Shown one piece after another: positions 21,871 through 32,507 of a DNA stretch of 64,000 nucleotides (the first letter of the stretch is position 1; every line of letters starts with the position of its first letter). The stretch comes from Plasmopara viticola (taxonomy: Eukaryota > Oomycota > Peronosporomycetes > Peronosporales > Peronosporaceae), in NCBI GenBank assembly GCA_001695595.3, contig MBPM02000009.1, forward strand, positions 992,001 through 1,056,000, in the 5' to 3' direction. The notes beneath the pieces are model-generated. The model saw only the letters and a list, made by a program, of their open reading frames with translations. It searched no databases and was not told the origin of the DNA. Position numbers and translations under genes: made by a program.

Positions 21871-22239
21871 CTTTTGTAATGAAGCGTGCTTCGCGTCTTC
21901 TTTTTTATTATGCGGTACTGCTGCATGGTACCGTAACATTGCACGTAGCCATTCTTGGCTCAAATCTCGGCAATCGTTTCGCTCCCAAATTGATTACCAT
22001 TATTTCTAAAACGTTGCCTCCTCGAATTCGCTTTAATTTATGCCCTTTATCTTCGAACATTTGTTCAGTGTCTAAGATGCCGCTCATTTTTACCTGCAAG
22101 CCTAAGAATTCAGGCGATCACAGAAATAATTCATTATCTTATCTATTTAGAGTCCCTCATTCGGTCTGATATTCGAAGCTTAACCTAATGCATACTATGT
22201 GAGCACTAAAAAGTACACGTTCTTTTTTTCAATATTATA
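21871..22239. other. Spacer upstream of RAD1
   Basis: An open frame of 96 codons on the plus strand (from ATG 21879) shows no recognised domain. The 3' part presumably includes the RAD1 promoter; an A/T- and pyrimidine-rich tract (TTCTTTTTTTC) lies about 10-20 bp before the start codon. Confidence 0.4.
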
Positions 22240-23280
22240 ATGGCACGGAGCAGCGACAACGGAGACAATGCATTGCCGTTGCCGACGCTTAGTTGCACTA
22301 CAGAGAGTGTCAAGATTCTCGTGACGCTGCTTAGTTGCTTAGTGTATGGCAAGCGCGATCAACGTGTCCACTGCGACGTGGATCGACGGGGTTTGATGTT
22401 TACAGCGCATTCCAAGGGTAAGTCCCTTCAGATCAAGACGTCTATTGGAAATGAGCTTTTCGAGACTTTCAAGTTGGGCGCTGGTAGCTCAGAGGCAGTG
22501 GATCAGCAAGAAAGAGATGATGTCGACGATGACGTACAGCTTAGCTTTGCTCTTAACGTAAATCTGCTGATAGAGTGTTTGTCCATGTTTGGGCCGTCCG
22601 CTCTCGGTACCACGTCGCTACGGATGACGTACGAGCCAGAGGTCGGGTATGGTAGAGTATGGTAGCATTGAGATAATGCGTAATGTGCTGATATGTCTTG
22701 TGTTGGTTCGAAGTAGAGTGCAAGCTTGTTGTTAGTAGTGGAGGACAACGGCGTCATGTGCGAGTGCTCCATGCAAGTGTTGGAACACGAAGGTGGTGAT
22801 ATGGGTCAGCTGGAGTTTGAGAGCGCTTTTGAACAGTCCGCAGTAGTAGCTCGTTGCATTATGCAGTCAGAGCCTTTACGGGACGCATTTGCTGAGCTCT
22901 ACGATCTGCCGAGTGCTGCGAGTGTCACCATTGCCATGGCAGATGGAAAGTGTGGGAATAGATCGGAAGCCAAGTGCTTAAGTTTGAGCGCTACATCGGA
23001 GACGGGCTCGTGTGAAATTGACTTTTCGCCGACATCATCGGCATTTATCGAATTTTCGTGTGCACCGTCAAGTGAAGGGGACCATGGCGGAAGCTGTACG
23101 GCCACGTTTCATGTTGCGGTACTACAGCAGGCATTTAAGGCTCTTGCTCATTCCAACGAGACGTTTTTAAGGATGAATGGCAATGGGTTTCTGTCGGTAC
23201 AGCACATGATTGAAAGCGGTACGGGTGAAAAAGCCTTTGTTGATGCTTTGATCAGCCCCGAGGACACGTTCAATTCATAA
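22240..23280 (+). CDS. RAD1: RAD1, subunit of the 9-1-1 checkpoint clamp (320 aa, 2 exons)
   Basis: Exons 22240-22646 and 22725-23280, total 963 nt, in frame; the 78-nt GT-AG intron joins 'YEPEVG' to 'LLLVVEDNGVMCECSM'. The protein has the PCNA-like layout of Rad1: an N-terminal half with 'HCDVDRRGLMFTAHSKGKSL' and 'FALNVNLLIECLSMFG', the interdomain 'LRMTYEPEVG', then 'ARCIMQSEPLRDAFAELYDL' and the C-terminal 'AHSNETFLRMNGNGFLSVQH', which matches the family's 'NxxGFLSLQYMI' ending. With Rad9 and Hus1, Rad1 forms the ring loaded at damaged DNA to activate ATR/Mec1. Length is slightly longer than human RAD1 because of an acidic insertion in each half. It converges on the myosin gene. Confidence 0.88.
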
Positions 23281-23919
23281 AAATGCTTTGCTGAGTTGGA
23301 AAACCAGTGCGCCGGACCTTTCGCACGACCCGTATAGGTAATTTTACTTACGCTGTTAATGTAACCATGTTCTCGTCTATCGCGATTGTGTTCACCGATT
23401 TTGAAAGAGCAAGCACAATAGGATTGTGAAACAACTGCGCTACTAACAAGACAAAAGCTGCACACGCGTTGCATTGAATTTAAAAATAATACAACGTCGT
23501 CTGTGAAGCATTTTAGCACATTAATTCCTATTCAATTGCATTTTTTTCTGGCCTTTTTAAAAGGCGATAAATCTCTCCTGCTGTCCTGGCTTTAAAGCGG
23601 CAACATGACTCAAGTACGAGACCTATTTTTCAAAAAATAATGAATATACGCCAAACATGCATAAAAGAAGTTTGCGAGGTCAGCAAGGTAAGTCATTGAT
23701 GCTATCGCCGCGTACGAAGCCTGCCAATACGAGCTTATTTGTGCACACTGTCGCATCGCCGCGCGAGCAAATTGCAGCGCTTGCGCTTGTCGACACTCTC
23801 TATGTACGGTCGACTGCCGTGCACAATAGGTCAGCTGCGAAACATGATTCTTTGGTAATAGCATGCTATCAATCTTACCTATTGATTCCCGCCGTGGGCT
23901 TTAAGAAGCATTTTCTTCA
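23281..23919. other. Convergent spacer between RAD1 and the myosin gene
   Basis: 640 bp holding both 3' regions. Open frames on both strands of 80-120 codons overlap each other and lack recognisable features. Confidence 0.5.
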
Positions 23920-26900
23920 TTAGACTCTTCGCTGTAAACCCCACACGATTAGCATTTTATTGGGAATGTAGATAGTACTAATGCCGTACATCTCCGCAGC
24001 TGGCTGACAGACATCTGCATTATGTAATCCGGCTAGAGGACGGTCCCATTGTGTAATCCGCAGCGTCGGATTGCAGTAGTACGCTTTGCCCTTCGAGCGT
24101 GACACGCGCATTTCCCACCCTGGCGGAAGTGGCATTTTTTCTAAGCTGAGCGACTCCCTTGTAGGAAGAGAGTTAGCCTTCCGGCGCGATGCAGCAGATG
24201 TTCCCACTTCGCCGTAATACTTGACCTTGACGGCTGTAAGTCTGTTTTTCAAAACATCCATCGCACCCGCTCCGGCCGCACCAACCTCTTGTAGCAGCGA
24301 TGGACGGTTTTGGAAGTCGCCCATATCACTGCCGGAATGAAAACTCTCTTCTTCACTATCTCCACTACTACTATTACGCCACGCTTTCGCACTTGACATA
24401 CGTCGCGCAGATTGGCGAAGAAATTGCACCGTCTCCGCCGATTTATGCGCTAATGCTGCTTGCACGGCCATCGTGGCCCGACTTGCGTCTTTGTCACCAT
24501 TGTCAGCGCCGTCGTCATGCTCTTTCTTAGAACCCAGTTTTCGAAATACGAAGGAACGGTCCTTGGAAACGGGTTTTTGATTTGAATCCACCAATTCGGA
24601 GCCTACAAGCTCACGAAGCTTAACACACTCGCGTTCAACAGCTTCAAGCTTCTTATCCTTTTCGCGAATCTAATTTCGGATATAATATAAGAGATAATCA
24701 GCGAAGCGAGGAGCGTTGCACTTAGTGTGCCAGTAGGTACGTACCGTATCATGAAAGCCGCTAATTTTGACCTGGAAATTCGCCGTCAACACAGTTTGGT
24801 CGAATTTAAGCTTTTCGACCTCCTTTTTTAGTTTTGTCGTGATTATCCGCTGCTCTTCATTCTGCTTGCGCAAACGGTTTGCTTCTTCATTTAGCTGGCT
24901 GATGATCCCATCGGCGTCAGCCATCCAAACGTGGGCAGTAGATCGCCCAGGGGATTGTATTTCACTTGTTTCTAGGTCGTCAGTGGATGACGTGGACAGC
25001 AACTCTTTCTTAGCTTCCTCGTTTCGGCGCTGCTCATCGTGGAGGCGCTGTTGCAGCCTGTTCAGTTGGTATTTCATGTCAGCCTGCTGCTTCTTCTCCT
25101 GCAACGCCTTCATATACTTTGGTCGTTCGAACTTCATGCGTAGAAATGCTTGAATCTTCACGGCTCCCTTTCTTTTACATTTAAATTGCTTGCTATCAAG
25201 TGGCAAATTGGAAAATCAGTAAGCGAAGCAAGCTTAAGAACAAGTAAATCGCATACCGATTAAAGAAACGACGAGCATATTTCTGAATGATGGTCGCACT
25301 TTTGTTTTTCTTGGCTTCAGACCCAATGGAACGACCCTTGCTTCCGCGCCAGCATGCCTGAAGTGTGATTATTGCGGCTTTAAACGACTGGAAATGATGC
25401 ATCATGATAACACATCGGACAACAGACTGACAACCGCGACAAAATTATCCAATAAACATATCAGACGTGAGTGAGCTTACAATTCAAGTTTAAGACAATG
25501 TTAATTAAAACTTACCTGCAGCTTTACAATTGCTTGCAACTTGCGAAGGTAGCAAAGTCTGCAGCTGAATCCCCGCATATAGAGCTGCAAGTGGCGAGCC
25601 TGTAAATTGAGGCGCTCGGCTTTTTTTTCCTCCATTTTCTCTAAGATTCCGTATCGAAAAAAAATGCGCGAATGCCCAATCTGGTACTGCTCGGGAGACA
25701 TCAATTCCATTTTCGCCATCAGAGCCTCGCATCGGCTTCTAATGGAGACATCTTTATTGCGATGCTCCACATCAAACACCCAGAATTTGTCGACGATTTC
25801 CTCTAACAACAGGCGGTTTGGATAAGCGACACGAGATATGCGGATTGCCTCGATCACACCAGCACAACGAAGTTGTGAAACTACCATTATTTGATCCATT
25901 TCGGTAGGACTTTTTGTTTGATTGGGTTTAATGCACCGGACGTAATGCACATTCGTTTGGCAAATGCTAGTTATGAGCTCGTTAAGATTGTCCTTAAATT
26001 GAGTACCAACGTTCGTCACTGTTAACACACCACGCGTACTTCGGCTACTTCGAGAATCACTGTATCTTTTCCTTCGTGTGGCAGCAGGCTTGAGAGTCTT
26101 GTCAGTAAACATATCCTTGAGAAACTGCTTCGACGAACCCCGCATTAGCTCGGATAGATTAGGAAGAAGTGCGTCCTTGTGTTTCTCGAGAAAGCCCAAT
26201 GATTCGTAGGTAACTGCTCCAGCATAGTGCTTGATTGTGAACTGTGTGCGTGACGTGCGAGGAAACTCTATGACATTTTGATCGTCTTTGTGAATAGTTG
26301 AGAGCTTAGACACTAAAGACTCATCGTTTCCCATCGGACGCATCACCTCATCGTTTAACAATGAAATTATACCTAGCCGGTCTTCGATCATTGAAATAAC
26401 GTCTTGGTTATCAACAAAGTCGATATGATTCCACAGAATGCCTTCGGCTTCGTACTCAATCTGCACAGTTTTGAAAACATCTTGAGTAAACTTCTGCTGA
26501 ATTTTCTCATTTGCGTAATTAATGCAAAACTGTTCGAATGAATTGAGTTTGAAGTGTTCAAATCCAAAAATATCAAGTATGCCCACATGTTGGTGCATCT
26601 TCTCATCGTTTTCCAAGGAAGTGTTAATAATGTTGACCAGCCAGTCGAAAACTTTAGAGTAAATTGCCTTCGACAAAGCACCAATACACTCCTCTGCCTG
26701 ATCCTTCTTCAAAAAGGTTGTCACTTTATCTCCAGCGACTGCAATTTGGCGTGAGCACAATGCCTTTTCCATATCTTCTGCTGAAATACCTAGAAGTTCG
26801 GTCACGTATTTTGCGCATTTGTCACCAGGTTTGATTTCGGACTCTTCATTACTATTTTTCGAATGAATTATCAATTGTCCGAGATGCACTATGCCTGCGA

Positions 26901-27966
26901 GCACCTCAAAGAGAACATCCTGCACCTCCTCCGTGACACCAATAAGCCCAAGAGCCGTTTTGGTACGCTCAAAATGTTTGCCATCCGACATACCCTCAAT
27001 ATAATTAGTCTTGTTCGCACCCGTGTACTTATAGCACTCGTTGGCGTTATCCAAGTACCACTTCTTCTTGCTCTCACTCGCAGCCAACAGCTGGTAGAAA
27101 ATGTGGTAGTTGCGCTCTGTTTCTTCATGAGAAATGACACGAGTCTTCTCTAGCAAGTACGTTCGACAGCGAGCTCCCACCAAAATACCAGCTTTATCAA
27201 ACTGCAGCTGAGTAAATTTGCCAAATCGAGAGCTATTGTCGTTTCTTCCTGTCTTGGCATTCCCAAATGACTCGAGGAGTGGATTTACCTCAATAATTTT
27301 CGTAATGGTGTAGTCATTGATGCCACCAGCGATTGAAGCCAAATGATTCATAAGAATCTTGGTGGTCTCCGTCTTCCCAGCACCCGACTCTCCACTAACC
27401 AGGATCGACTGATTCATTTCATTTCGCTTCATGTCATTGTACGACGCCATGGAAGTTGCATATACATGAGGCGGCAATTCGTCTCGAGCCTTCGTTAGGT
27501 ATAGAGCCTGTGTCTGCTCTGCATAGAGGTCAGGTAGCCACTGATAAGGATTCACAGCGATGCAAATCTCGCCAGTGTACGTGTACGGCAACTTCTGCAT
27601 AAAGCGCTTTTTAACATTGTACAGGATGGCAGCCTCATGCAGGTAATTAAGCGCAGTCATGTCTTCTATGCCCTCGGGACCCAAAGTTTCATTTTGGTAG
27701 GGCAATGACTCGAGTTGCAAGCTTCTCATCATGGCCTTTACCTTGTAGTCATTAAAGTTTAGCACACGCTCCTCGTCCACAAAAGCGTCAGGGTTGCCGG
27801 GTGGAGGAGACACGCGCAGCACGATGGTCTTTTCGGGCTTCTTTGGGTTCAAGCTCTTTTCCTCGCGCAAGATTTGGGCAGGCAGCCACACGTATGTATC
27901 GTCGGGTACGTAGCACTTGGTGCCCTCGCCCGCATCCTTCATCATCATCGCGCCTTTGCTAACCAT
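23920..27966 (-). CDS. Unconventional myosin with IQ motifs, coiled coil and C-terminal WW domain (1259 aa, 4 exons)
   Basis: Exons on the minus strand: 27966-25516, 25387-25257, 25192-24745, 24669-23920; 3780 nt in frame, GT-AG introns of 128, 64 and 75 nt. The motor fills residues about 15-770: N-terminal SH3-like region ('YVWLPAQIL'), P-loop 'GESGAGKTETTK' near residue 191, switch I 'NDNSSRFGKF', switch II 'DIFGFEHFKLNSFEQFCINY', and the actin-side 'VHYVRCIKPN'. The neck has several IQ-like segments ('AIVKLQ', 'AAIITLQACWRGSKGR', 'SATIIQKYARRFF', 'AVKIQAFLRMKF'). A coiled coil follows (about 880-1030). Near residues 1190-1220 a WW domain reads 'LPPGWEMRVSRSKGKAYYCN' ending in 'TQWDRP', with both Trp; it would bind Pro-rich partners. 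Actin-based transport is the expected role; cargo unknown. Class not assigned; oomycetes have many lineage-specific myosins. Shares a 275-bp divergent region with COG5. Confidence 0.92.
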
Positions 27967-28241
27967 TTAGTCTAGAGTGTCGCACAATGCGGAATGTAGA
28001 GTGTTGGCGACACGATTGCGGACTTCGCAATGCGCAGTTCGATCGCGACGTTGTCGTCAATAAATATTACTTACTATCTTCTGTCATTTTTAAATTACTT
28101 ACGGCTATTTTTCATTTTTTTAACAGTATCTGTCTGCGAATGGAAGCAGTTGTTCGCGACCTTCAGAGCGATGGTAGGCGGTGTCATCGAGACATGGACC
28201 TCAACCCACCTGCTAATATATAATCTATATCAACTTTCGCC
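27967..28241. promoter_or_regulatory. Divergent promoter region between myosin and COG5
   Basis: 275 bp between two start codons facing away from each other. It includes a T/A-rich stretch. No specific element could be named. Confidence 0.5.
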
Positions 28242-31070
28242 ATGACAGCGGAGTTAAGCGTATTTTTGAGCCCCGATTGCAATGAAAGCGCCATTGCCAG
28301 TGCTATCGTGGCGCACGACTCGACCTCGCGGGACATCAGTGGTGCGTCTCGCCTCTTTACTAAGCCCGCCTCTAGTTTTTTGTCAGCAACAGATGAATTG
28401 GACAAGTCTAGTCAATCGCAAAAGTTTGTGGAGCGTCTCGACCGGGTTGTGCAACGTATCGATCGCGTCATCTCGGACCATATTGGCGAGCATCATGCCA
28501 CGTTGCTGGAGCAAGTGAGCTCCGTTGACGAGCTGCAGGGCCATGTGGCGTTAATACAAAAATCGGTGGGACAATTCAAGCAGTCAGTATATTCGCTACA
28601 GACACAAGTTCGTGAGCAGCATGAGGATCTACGTGACACCATCCAGCGCTATCGCAACGTGGAGCAGTGCGGAGACATTTTGCGGCACGTGCTACGCTTT
28701 CAGCAGCTCTCAGATCGTGTGATAGAGTCTGAGCTAGATAAAGTCGATACGTTAACGGAAAATATCGATAAGAAGGAAAATGCACTTGCAGGAGATGCAA
28801 GACAAAATGAGATGGCATCATTGGCGCTTGCGATCAAAGAGATAGAGCAGTTGGTACAAGATGAACAATTCGAGGAGCTGAGTATTGTGCGTGCGAAACT
28901 TCCAGCTATACGCAAACATACAGCAAACTTAAAGCGCGAAGTGCGTGCTTCGTTGCGTGCAGGTATCCAGAGCTTAAGCCAAGCGGACATGGGTGACGCT
29001 CTTCAGATCTTCTTTTATTTGGGGGATTTGGCTACAACGGCTCAAGCTTCAGTGAATGATGTGATTCAAGATTTAGAGCGGAAGTGCACTGCTGCCATAT
29101 CGGAAGATAAGCTTGTGCGGCCTAGCAGTAGTAATTCAAATGGTCGGGATACAAGTAATGGCTTTCCAAGTAGCCTGGTTCAGAAATCTGACGTATGGAA
29201 AGCTCTTCAGGATGTCTTTGATGTCATCCGAACGCACGTGCTTCAAGTTTGGAATTTGCAGCGTGTGCTCATTAAGATGGTGGACCCGAGTTCAGGCAAA
29301 AAGTATCTCGAACTAATGCTTGAGCCGGATGAGCCGTCTCTTTTTGCTACCTTCTGGGAAGTCACTTGTGCGATCGTTCAGGAGCTATTCGCATCCACGC
29401 TTAATTACAGCACGGCTGCTAAGTATGTGTTGATCGCGGAGTACCCTCGTATGCGCGAGCAAGCCTCAAGAATTCTAAATGAGCTTTTTGTATCGACGAA
29501 GCAGAAATCGAGCTTGGAATTTTCAGTCGATTTTGCGACAGACAATGATGCTGACGCGAAGAAAAGTATCACAAGACGGGACTTAATGCCAATTGCAGGA
29601 TCTGTGGCCGAGCGCGCGCAGCTACTCAACTCCATGGCACCACTGTATGATGCCTTTATCGATCAAGCGTACCGCCGCATGTCGAACCCAATCCAGCTCA
29701 TGTTTCCTCAGAGCTCAAACTTCCACGCATCGCCGCCAGGACGCAGTGACATGCAAACCCTGTCACGAACAATTTTTTCGGAGTTGAAGCACGCTGGGCA
29801 GGATCCTGTGCTGCTGGATGGTACACTTCAGCAAGTGCAAAAAGCTGTTAATTTCTTTTGCTCAAATGTTAAGAAGATAATGTATCAAGGCAAGTTGGCT
29901 GCTTTGACAACGCCGTCTCTCGGCCGAACACCTACACAGGCTCATAACGTTGGACTCATAAATGTGCTGAGTTTGTTAGACGATACAATTAAGGAGGTTG
30001 AGCATCAAATTGAGACAAAAGCATCGTCTAATGGTGGTGAAGGACGGATAGTAGCACACGTACCGTCTTCTCCTGATATCAGTTGGATTACATTGAAAGA
30101 AGCAAAAAAATTGTGCACGGCCAACCTGGTTCCGTGTCATGGTGTTATTGGTGACCTGATGTATGCCTTGCTAGGGTACTACCTCCAAGCACTCGCTGGA
30201 TTGCTGGAAAGTATCCTTGCAAAAATGCACGATGAGTCCTTTGGCGATCAAAGTGCAGTCACCAAATTGGCTACTTCAGTGGATGCACCGCGTAGTACAG
30301 GACTTCGCCCAGGGCAAGTTACGAATGGATCAAAGTATATGCAAGAATTTAGCAACGCGCTCGCTGTCATATTGGAAGAACATCTTCGCCGGCTTCCGAT
30401 CGCTGAATTTGTCACGAAATGTCTTGCGGATTTTGTAGGGCGAATAATTGCGGTGTTCATACGGCATGCATCCTTGCTTCGACCACTTACTGAAAGTGGC
30501 AAGCTTCGTCTTGCAGATGACATGACACAGTTAGAGCTACGACTAGAGAACATCTCGCCACTGAAAAATGTTGGGACTCTATATGATGAACTCCGGGCGT
30601 TCCGCCACATGATATTTCTCGATAATGGTGAAATTCTTCGGGACTCTACAGTCGACAAGATCCGCCCTAGTAACATTTGGCACCACCTCATATCTCGTGC
30701 TCCACCTGAGCTTCAACTTCCGCATCAAAGAAAACACTGGACGGCTTCTAAATATATTGAGTGGTTAGACATTCACGTAGCCAGCAGTCATTTATCGTCG
30801 CCATCTTTAACCCCACCAACTTCAAGTGACACGAAAATCAATCCGTTGCCGGTGTGGAGAAAAGTGCCGCTGGGGTATCCGTGTCTGAAAGATCCTCGTC
30901 TCAGCTTGCAAGCTGAAAAGCAGGCTTGGAAAGAAGTGGCCCAATGTCTTGACGCATATTCTCAGCGTGTTAGTGCATCCGCGAATACCGAATTGAGTCC
31001 ACTTTACGACTTGTTGCAGGAGTCTAGTGCTATCTTATTGGCTGGTTACGAAGTGGTGACTCTTCGGTGA
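28242..31070 (+). CDS. COG5: Conserved oligomeric Golgi complex subunit 5 (942 aa)
   Basis: Single exon from ATG 28242. Residues about 55-170 match the COG5 N-terminal region: a helical segment 'RVVQRIDRVISDHIGEHHAT' and 'SSVDELQGHVALIQKSVGQF' then 'SLQTQVREQHEDLRDTIQRY' and 'CGDILRHVLRFQQL'. The remainder is helical, consistent with the COG/CATCHR rod fold, with 'PSNIWHHLISRAPPELQLPH' near the C-terminus as in other COG5 proteins. The COG complex tethers retrograde vesicles at the Golgi; Cog5 sits in lobe B with Cog6-8. Length is a little above the typical ~830 residues, with low-complexity loops between helical blocks. Confidence is high for the family. Confidence 0.88.
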   Translation: MTAELSVFLSPDCNESAIASAIVAHDSTSRDISGASRLFTKPASSFLSATDELDKSSQSQKFVERLDRVVQRIDRVISDHIGEHHATLLEQVSSVDELQGHVALIQKSVGQFKQSVYSLQTQVREQHEDLRDTIQRYRNVEQCGDILRHVLRFQQLSDRVIESELDKVDTLTENIDKKENALAGDARQNEMASLALAIKEIEQLVQDEQFEELSIVRAKLPAIRKHTANLKREVRASLRAGIQSLSQADMGDALQIFFYLGDLATTAQASVNDVIQDLERKCTAAISEDKLVRPSSSNSNGRDTSNGFPSSLVQKSDVWKALQDVFDVIRTHVLQVWNLQRVLIKMVDPSSGKKYLELMLEPDEPSLFATFWEVTCAIVQELFASTLNYSTAAKYVLIAEYPRMREQASRILNELFVSTKQKSSLEFSVDFATDNDADAKKSITRRDLMPIAGSVAERAQLLNSMAPLYDAFIDQAYRRMSNPIQLMFPQSSNFHASPPGRSDMQTLSRTIFSELKHAGQDPVLLDGTLQQVQKAVNFFCSNVKKIMYQGKLAALTTPSLGRTPTQAHNVGLINVLSLLDDTIKEVEHQIETKASSNGGEGRIVAHVPSSPDISWITLKEAKKLCTANLVPCHGVIGDLMYALLGYYLQALAGLLESILAKMHDESFGDQSAVTKLATSVDAPRSTGLRPGQVTNGSKYMQEFSNALAVILEEHLRRLPIAEFVTKCLADFVGRIIAVFIRHASLLRPLTESGKLRLADDMTQLELRLENISPLKNVGTLYDELRAFRHMIFLDNGEILRDSTVDKIRPSNIWHHLISRAPPELQLPHQRKHWTASKYIEWLDIHVASSHLSSPSLTPPTSSDTKINPLPVWRKVPLGYPCLKDPRLSLQAEKQAWKEVAQCLDAYSQRVSASANTELSPLYDLLQESSAILLAGYEVVTLR

Positions 31071-32507
31071 TAGTTATCGACAGAATACTCATCAAGCATG
31101 TTGCACTACGATTTACCGAGCTCTTGCAAAAAGCTCGTGATTTTTGTCGTTGCTTTTAGTAGAACACATTGTTATGCAGAAGCAAAACTTTGCATTTAAA
31201 GGACTTGAAATCTGTTATGGTTTTTATCCGCCATGCCTGGACGAAGCACTACTGAGCACGACTTTGACGCGCGATCCGGCTCATTTACACTGCATTTAGC
31301 TGACAGTGAGTGCGCAAAGCGCTGCAACAAGTCGCTGTCGAAACTGTTCGACCGAGCTTTTTTGTGCAAACCTCGCTTGAAATTTGCTCAAAGCGCGTTA
31401 ACTGTTGCCGTTGAGCGATAAAGACACTTTGAAAGTAAAACTGCCAGCGCGTAGTTTGCTGAGATGCGTCAAACTTAATCTGAATAGTGATAAAGTTTAC
31501 GCATAAAGCACTAGTCGGCTCTACTCTCGATGGTGCTGCATCACTAGTGTTGTGCTATCTTCACTAAAGTCAGAAAGACTACAAAATGGTAGGACCAAAA
31601 CAAGGTTTCTTGGCGTAATTACTTTGCGTGGGGCTGATGTTTTGGTAACACTTAATTGACTGCAAAGTGCACTAATCAAAGCAAACGATAAAGCGCGACC
31701 TGTTTCGAATAGCCCCTTTGTTCAATGTCAAACTTTGCAGGTCATTGCTCCGCTTTTGCTCAAGCTTCGTTTTGGATGCCGTTACGATATCAGCAAACGA
31801 TGCATTCACGCTGCGGCTAAAGCTTTCAACGAAGCTGCTGCAAACATTCCCACTTTTTGATCCAAAAACTCTTACTGTGGAGTACGCTGTGTCCATATGC
31901 ATGGAAAGATGATTACCGCACTATAAAGGGCTCAAGACCTTGTTCTCTTAGTGTTCTCCATCGCATTCAATTTGCATAATTAGTGCGGTCAACAAGGCGT
32001 GAGAACTGCAGGTTAAAAGCACTGATCAATTGTTATTATTCAACATTTTTTTTCAATATCCATTCATTTTTTTAAATTTTTGAAGACGATTAACCAAGCT
32101 TTGCTTACCAACAATGTTGAGATGAATGTGAACTAAAGTACTCGCGTTTAGCAATGATCCACCTCTGACGTGCCTGTTTTACATACGGAGAAACACGTCG
32201 CCATGAGCTAGACAATATCTCAACGCATGAAAGTAAGCAGTCCTTCACCGAAAGCTCTTAAATCTTCCTGCACACCCTCTAAGTGTACGGTGCTGCATGA
32301 AGTCGTCCAGCACTGCACAGCGTGAATGCCCGCTAGCTCAAGTCAGCGGAGTGCTTGCTCTTAGGATCTGGTCTTTGTCGTGCATACAGACTCAGTCCTT
32401 CTACTTTGAAAATACAGACTATTAGCATATAAATCACAAAATAAGCTCAAGCAAAATAATAGTAATTGTGCCTCTATAAGACAATATCGCGACAACCACC
32501 TTTTACG
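31071..32507. other. Intergenic, no supported gene
   Basis: A 62-codon plus-strand ORF (ATG 31233) and overlapping short frames near 31.7-31.9 kb were seen but not recognised. The 3' end includes the promoter of the aminopeptidase gene. Confidence 0.45.
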
